From assembly GCA_001643675.2 (NCBI GenBank), contig LSRY02000003.1:610001-674000 (forward strand): DNA of 64,000 nucleotides, given 5' to 3'. The translations under genes were made by a program, and so were the position numbers. Of this stretch, positions 61,001 through 64,000 are shown one piece after another. The stretch comes from Monocercomonoides exilis (Eukaryota > Preaxostyla > Oxymonadida > Polymastigidae). Below the pieces are notes generated by a model. It was not told the DNA's origin. It was given only the letters and a program-made list of their open reading frames with translations, and ran no database searches. Positions within the stretch are counted from its first letter, which is position 1, and each line of letters begins with the position of its first letter.

Positions 61001-62770
61001 ATGACAAATGAAAGAAATGAACAGAATTCAAATACAGAAGAAGAAGAGATGTGCAGATGGGAAGGGTCTCTTGTGGATGTTGTGAAGAGTTCTGTGATGA
61101 TGAAAGATACAACAATCTCGAATTCACAAGAAGGTGGAATTACGATGAGTGGAGGGACCATGACTATTAATGATGGAAGATTTGAGAACAATAATCCATC
61201 AATTGAAGGATATCCATCGCTGAGAAGAAACATCATCTGTTCAGATTCAGGAGTATTGAATGTGATGAGTTTGAAAGGAGGTGATGGTTGGAAGGATAAT
61301 ACTTCACTCTGGATGTTGAATGAAGGGTGCAGTTTTGAAGGGATTGTTTCTGAGAGAGATTCACCATTCTTCATTCCTGTGTTGGAGAGTGTGGAAGCAA
61401 AAGAAGAGACAGACAGAATGAAGCTGATATTCAAAGGGATGCTCCTTATTCCATGCAATCTGTCATTCTCAGTTGTTAAGAGGAAGGGAGAAGAAAAAGA
61501 GATTGAAAAGCACAATTTTGAAACAAATGGGTTTTTGACGGAAAGAGAAGTTGAAGGGAGCGTGGGAAAAGATCTGATCAGCAATTGCGGAGATGAAACA
61601 GAAGTGAGCGTGCATGTTTTGTTTGGGTATGAAGAATTTCCTTCATCAACAAATTCATTCATTCTGAAAAATGCAAGCATTTCTCCTCCAAAAGATGATG
61701 AAAGGATTGTTGAAGGAGGAAATAAGAATAACAATGGAAATGTGAATATGATTGAATGGAGCTTGTTTGCTTTTATTGGCTGTGTTGCAGTTGTTATTAT
61801 TCTATTGTTCGTAATTGTTGTGGTTGTTGTGCTTTTGCGAAGGAAATTGAGGGAAGCAGAAAGGAAAGCAGAGGCAGCAGATTCAGAAGCGAAACAAATA
61901 ATGGGAAAGATTGAGAAAAGAAGAAGGGAAAACAACGGAGGGAGCTTTGAGATGAGTGAGATGCCATCAACATTGCTGGAAGGGATGACAAGCCAAATTC
62001 CACTTCTCATTGACAACGATGAAGATCTTTCTGAGCCTCCTTCAATGACTGATGGAATACTGAATGAAAATGATCTTCCAGATCTGGAACCTCCATTGCC
62101 ATTGTCCGAGAATGCTTCTGTTTCTGATGTTCAACAAAATAATTCATTCAATGTGATATCAGCCAAGAAGCCATTTCGAGAAAAGGAGAAAAAGAACATC
62201 AAAACATTGCATTCAGTGATTCATTCAGTTCAGGGCAATTTCACACTGGGAACAAGAGTGATGGATGTTGTTGATGGAAATGAAGTGGTTTTGGCAGTTG
62301 CAGAGCTGTTTGAGCATTTGATTTCGGTTGATGATGAAAGGGTGGAAATGATGGCGAGGCAGCTGTGTCCGTATTCAATCTTTGTTGACGAAGGAAACAA
62401 TGAAATATTTGTTTTGACAGAGGAATTGAAGGATGAGAAGCAGAAGGAAGAAATGAAACGATGGAAGGCTTCTGAAGCCGGAAATGAAGATGAGGAAGTG
62501 GAAAATGATGGAATTGAGCAGGCAGTTGTTTTCACACTTGGACTGATTCTGCATGAAATGACAACAGGTGAAGTGCCATTGAGCGAGTGTGAAGCCGATG
62601 AAGCACAGGAGATGATGAGGGATGGAGTGCGACCACTGACAGAAGGAATCGAAGGAGAAGAAATGGTTGAGCTGATAGAGAGGATGTGGGCAGATGAGCC
62701 AGATGGCAGACCCACTTTGGGTGAAGTGATTCAATCGCTGATGGAAATGGCAGAGAATGGTGCAGAGTGA
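55037..62770 (+). CDS. Surface beta-helix protein with one TM segment and a cytoplasmic pseudokinase
   Basis: A single-exon 2,577-aa frame. The ATG at 55037 begins a clear signal peptide (MKRNSTAIFLLTIMLCFLTRSEA). Residues about 320-2200 are rich in Asn, Ser and short beta-strand repeats of the GGA(L/I)Y, SxCSF and SANxAxVGxDVF types, typical of right-handed parallel beta-helix (pectin-lyase-like) proteins. A CGxxxxPC motif recurs four times. One hydrophobic helix at about 2241-2267, followed by RRK, is the membrane anchor. The cytoplasmic tail ends (about 2403-2577) in a kinase-like module keeping FTLGLILHEMTTGEVPL and DGRPTLGEV of the C-lobe but lacking a glycine loop, HRD and DFG, so catalysis is unlikely. 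Residues 60-310 are Ser/Pro/His-rich low complexity. Such proteins form large families in oxymonads; a receptor or adhesion role is inference. Confidence 0.85.
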   Translation: MKRNSTAIFLLTIMLCFLTRSEAIKNMLPNGQAENVGNTIFNHITCVEASLNIINASLSVTHLNIIPLAGCPLLTAQHHSAASICSSTCQVNPAAKSPLFLSAHASLSLTNFSLTTRQPAIFSFPLFSTPNNLLPNAHSPIPASFSISHSSFSSFISLIQPFIFSPSSLSSPSPSSFSSSSSSSSFSSSSPSSSPSISSSPSPLHIYHQFHPHFQIHLNLHLSNALFSNISSPQSHSSLQSLPSHSLHSFISTTSSSSSTSISTNTNTNSIPSFSLHSSLSIHSTIFLHTHNPIDGAILPNLNSPSTSLFAFNTSFLHQTRSLSNAAVVYEGNETHRKTPGRLTSFDVNSHKFEWCIWENTTGGSSEGGALYVNRANANLTITSCSFHNCSTTGGYSGGALYCELLLNVNIAKSNFTSCSALHGGAAYVGWPQSSSVWSISENRVESCSITKWCGTGWYFLLNDMLSNGQFLFSKCWCIANSGGNSAGSLTFFDPPQNKPSQFLVNDCQFINNKLTSSSTSYGGAALCCTATYSWMNEIKFITFCFFDGNSASSGRGNDVFFNGSSITQSPFENCGSTTLTKRVWNNNTADSDVYNGWLPFITQNKIVASNGTDADACGRPQQTPCATIEYALNGFISLLQDTSLTLLSSTFVPTQTLTFSAVDTRITGNGTTATTIASSGIPQPQNSHSQSSQSTSSFSSASSSPDPSATSALFQQSQGSLTVSALAIAHNSTNPITPILFHLSQNSPSLNLNTTTITGTTSITIKTPLFFLTAGSLALNHTAITQLSLNSQSIFHLTSLTNPLTLNSSNITGITSTTTPTSCVLSSATSPALSLSLTNCTITNINSEQFSQQTSTNGGCISFASSSTANTFSVRNSTFSTCSVSEDTSSGGRGGALMIEYKDDSEVSSTTFSITNIVFSANKASVGRDVYFVCESFVASVKEPLFAFMRSITEKDNSVVGHDRTEVFGDWNVDLFVFFDGFFDDTIYVDGISGVDKVYCGLEKVPCLNVNYGMERLKKTQNRKEEIIVISKPSLTGCVNVSKMCIKAREEAVVNIECQRDVNGSDGCILKSTSITEMKFIGIVVPSSFSRTITSVIESNTQNGELHMKNCEMSVIGGKGNTIEFFLIRSTGKMVELDSVTISDVKSTVSLFSFSLSPGNVNERESEEKHKAKLLNCTMEGCSLAERSFGESPLVMASSVLFENSNFSNVVNTGSGEGGVAKVILKGNENLIINSTNASFCSLSTGNGKGGFLYLDCQNCLNEKPFLFENVSFANNNAAIGKNMFILGKDFNASVTNDSFNFDYSSMINDKTLFVGSDSHHSNKDLFVFLIPYSSFEIFISSSGFDVARCGSEEEPCFTMWKGMENMEKDIGKKTIQIEGSTVIRDSFNVSNYLIKKSVKMEEENVKAILNFEKAIGSQLEYFMENDGQLELSNIQLQLASGFDNSAKTIISNKEGTLVITGCAFHSEAGVNNEFDCVFVDAIGGCVEVNDLSIESRNVGNSIFVIHDIGLTCQLKNVRVESLNESGGCILSIKKSEPGLKINEGGEGVNIEIEKTSFSGVKRSDNGASILESKSEKKIDLVVNESNITEVKAEESEKGGAIFFTLGSSGSMKMLDSTISHCSCSGSTGKGGGVYLATKERGELNFTFVGMKFSANTANVGNDVFIECFNITSQINESQFQFDLRENHYSRINAIYGIDSCDYPRDTDLIDFVTIHQSDTIIVSSLNGSNEKQCGTNALPCDSIEHGLMHLTSEYVSLLHIDTKSAIEEEINLKEMSLSSKSRDLCEVEVKSNIGKTREALISTTGTVSLSRVNFVFDSEFISSHDSLISPEGGILEIMNCSFTTKQLTEGINAEFANIPFHIFNMAKGELQLDGCTMSNLILHESTLYLSSPLPSVIDSLTICNSTIKTSLININECGQLTIKNFKTENITVEGNEESFISCLSTKNTIQLTNCTIGGVNTMTTKGKLMKLEDCLDVKMDSCLFDGMTNERNEQNSNTEEEEMCRWEGSLVDVVKSSVMMKDTTISNSQEGGITMSGGTMTINDGRFENNNPSIEGYPSLRRNIICSDSGVLNVMSLKGGDGWKDNTSLWMLNEGCSFEGIVSERDSPFFIPVLESVEAKEETDRMKLIFKGMLLIPCNLSFSVVKRKGEEKEIEKHNFETNGFLTEREVEGSVGKDLISNCGDETEVSVHVLFGYEEFPSSTNSFILKNASISPPKDDERIVEGGNKNNNGNVNMIEWSLFAFIGCVAVVIILLFVIVVVVVLLRRKLREAERKAEAADSEAKQIMGKIEKRRRENNGGSFEMSEMPSTLLEGMTSQIPLLIDNDEDLSEPPSMTDGILNENDLPDLEPPLPLSENASVSDVQQNNSFNVISAKKPFREKEKKNIKTLHSVIHSVQGNFTLGTRVMDVVDGNEVVLAVAELFEHLISVDDERVEMMARQLCPYSIFVDEGNNEIFVLTEELKDEKQKEEMKRWKASEAGNEDEEVENDGIEQAVVFTLGLILHEMTTGEVPLSECEADEAQEMMRDGVRPLTEGIEGEEMVELIERMWADEPDGRPTLGEVIQSLMEMAENGAE
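56862..60290 (+). repeat. Four CGxxxxPC module starts in the beta-helix protein
   Basis: The pattern G-x(3-5)-CG-x(4-5)-PC-x(2-3)-(I/M/V)-(x)-(G/A) recurs at about 56870-56940, 58010-58080, 59060-59130 and 60210-60280 (residues about 615, 995, 1345 and 1727). The examples are DACGRPQQTPCATIEYAL, VYCGLEKVPCLNVNYGM, ARCGSEEEPCFTMWKGM and KQCGTNALPCDSIEHGL. Spacing is about 350-380 residues. Each is preceded by a segment ending in a short strand like IYVDG or IIVSS. Confidence 0.8.
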
Positions 62771-64000
62771 CACGAGGTACGAATTCAATGAACACCAACC
62801 AAAAACTTGCATTTTGTGAAATTGGAAAAACTGAGACTTGCTCTTCTCTTTTTATTTAATTTGAAGCTTCTTAAACGATTTGTGCTGATCCGAAAATATT
62901 GTATATCTTAACTTGGTGATTATTTTTATGAATAATCGTGGAAATACTAAAATCTGAGCCAAAAACCAAAACTTGTTCTCTATTTCATTGCTCATTCAAG
63001 TCCATTTTGATTTGAAATAGAAAAAGTGATTTGTTAAAAAGTTTAAACAGTTTTGAATGTTATTTGAATTTCATTTTATCGCTCATGCCAAACAGTTGAG
63101 AATATCATTTTATTTCAAACAACAACTTCAAATCAGGTTTTTCAATAATATTCGCAAATATTAAACATGGGCGATGAAAAGAAAATAAAATAAAACCATT
63201 CGTTTGAGTGAAAAATTAACATTTGGCTAATCTTATTTGAAATTCAACTTCCATTTCAATTTTAATCATTTTTGCACAATGAGAATTCTATATACTGTTT
63301 CAAGTACAATTGACAGTTTCTTAAACAGTTGTTGTGGGATTTTTCATAATTTTTCAGATATTCCCATTGAGAATAATAATTTTGTTCAAAATTCAAACGA
63401 TGTTTTGATTTCAAAAAGAATCAGCCATATAGGTTCAGTAATTTATCAGTGTCAAAAAAACTAAACGGGACCTAAATTTTCTGGCTCTCTGGAGCACTTT
63501 TCGAAAAAACGAAATAACAGGATATCTTCAAAATGATTATATGTACTATTCCTGAAAGTATTTTTTTTTTCAATTTTAGAAAAAAGATCTGGTATTTTTT
63601 GTTTAATTTTTTTGATCAAAGACTTCATTTTTTTTATTATTTTCTCTATTTCACTAAATTTCGATAAAATTTAAAAAAAATCGTGAAATAAGAGTTGCCA
63701 TGTTTTTTTAAGTTGAATAATAGTTATAAAACTGATAGATATGTGTAACATTTAAATTTTGAAATGAGAGCATGTGATTTGAAGCAAAAGAGACAAAAAT
63801 ACACAAAAACAAGTTTTTTTAAGAAAAAAATCGCGATCATATTAAATTCAAGATATTCATCCTTTTGAATTACTTTATATGTTAACAGTTTTCATAGTTA
63901 AACTTCAAATATTTAATAATATAAATTATTCAAAACAAAATATTTATGGTAAATTTTTAAGGCGAGATATAATCAAGTTGACAGACGAGTTGAGCAAAAA
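62771..64000. other. AT-rich flank without recognisable genes
   Basis: About 1.2 kb with stops in all frames. The small open frame at 63237-63464 has the composition of the surrounding AT-rich DNA and no coding signal. Confidence 0.6.

Noticed and set aside
60889-62016. 375-codon minus-strand frame
   Set aside because: Antisense of the purine-rich part of the beta-helix gene, opposite the TM segment.
63237-63464. 75-codon open frame
   Set aside because: AT-rich composition, no homology, no splice or start support.

Overview
The window looks like nuclear DNA of a protist, most likely an oxymonad (Preaxostyla) of the Monocercomonoides type. Three things point there: very AT-rich intergenic DNA around GC-richer genes; short GT-AG introns (35-91 nt, one of 304 nt); and a signal-peptide / beta-helix / single-TM / degenerate-kinase protein of a kind abundant in oxymonads. 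TAA, TAG and TGA all act as terminators and the 13 kb and 24 kb exons are free of all three. This fits the standard code and argues against relatives that read TAA/TAG as Gln. The species assignment is inference.

Layout. 1-4.9 kb: two minus-strand members of an unrecognised helical protein family, one broken (25-1446) and one intact with three exons (3393-4858), with a 402-bp terminal-inverted-repeat element (1932-2333) between them. 6.1-20.5 kb: a six-exon plus-strand gene for a 4,613-aa BIG/Sec7-type ARF guanine-nucleotide exchange factor, 13.2 kb of it in one exon. 21.4-23.9 kb: a HECT ubiquitin ligase with Ser/Ala tracts. 24.7-25.1 kb: part of a possible spliced minus-strand gene. 26.2-27.5 kb: a third family member, apparently with a GC-AG intron. 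27.9-28.05 kb: a compound microsatellite. 28.4-53.5 kb: a minus-strand gene for an 8,297-aa Furry/Tao3/MOR2-like protein, with four small introns at its 5' end and then one 24.4-kb exon. 53.5-55.0 kb: mostly non-coding, with a possible small spliced gene. 55.0-62.8 kb: a 2,577-aa surface receptor-like beta-helix pseudokinase. 62.8-64 kb: AT-rich DNA with nothing recognisable.

The genes do not form an operon; they are separate eukaryotic loci. The BIG-type protein should activate ARF GTPases at the Golgi/endosome, Furry proteins scaffold NDR-kinase/MOB morphogenesis signalling, the HECT protein is an E3 ligase, and the beta-helix protein is probably a surface protein. The shared oddity is protein inflation. 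Conserved helical domains of ordinary size are separated by very long poly-Ser (TCN codons), Glu/Lys-rich and Asp-rich stretches, which also create many spurious open frames on the other strand.
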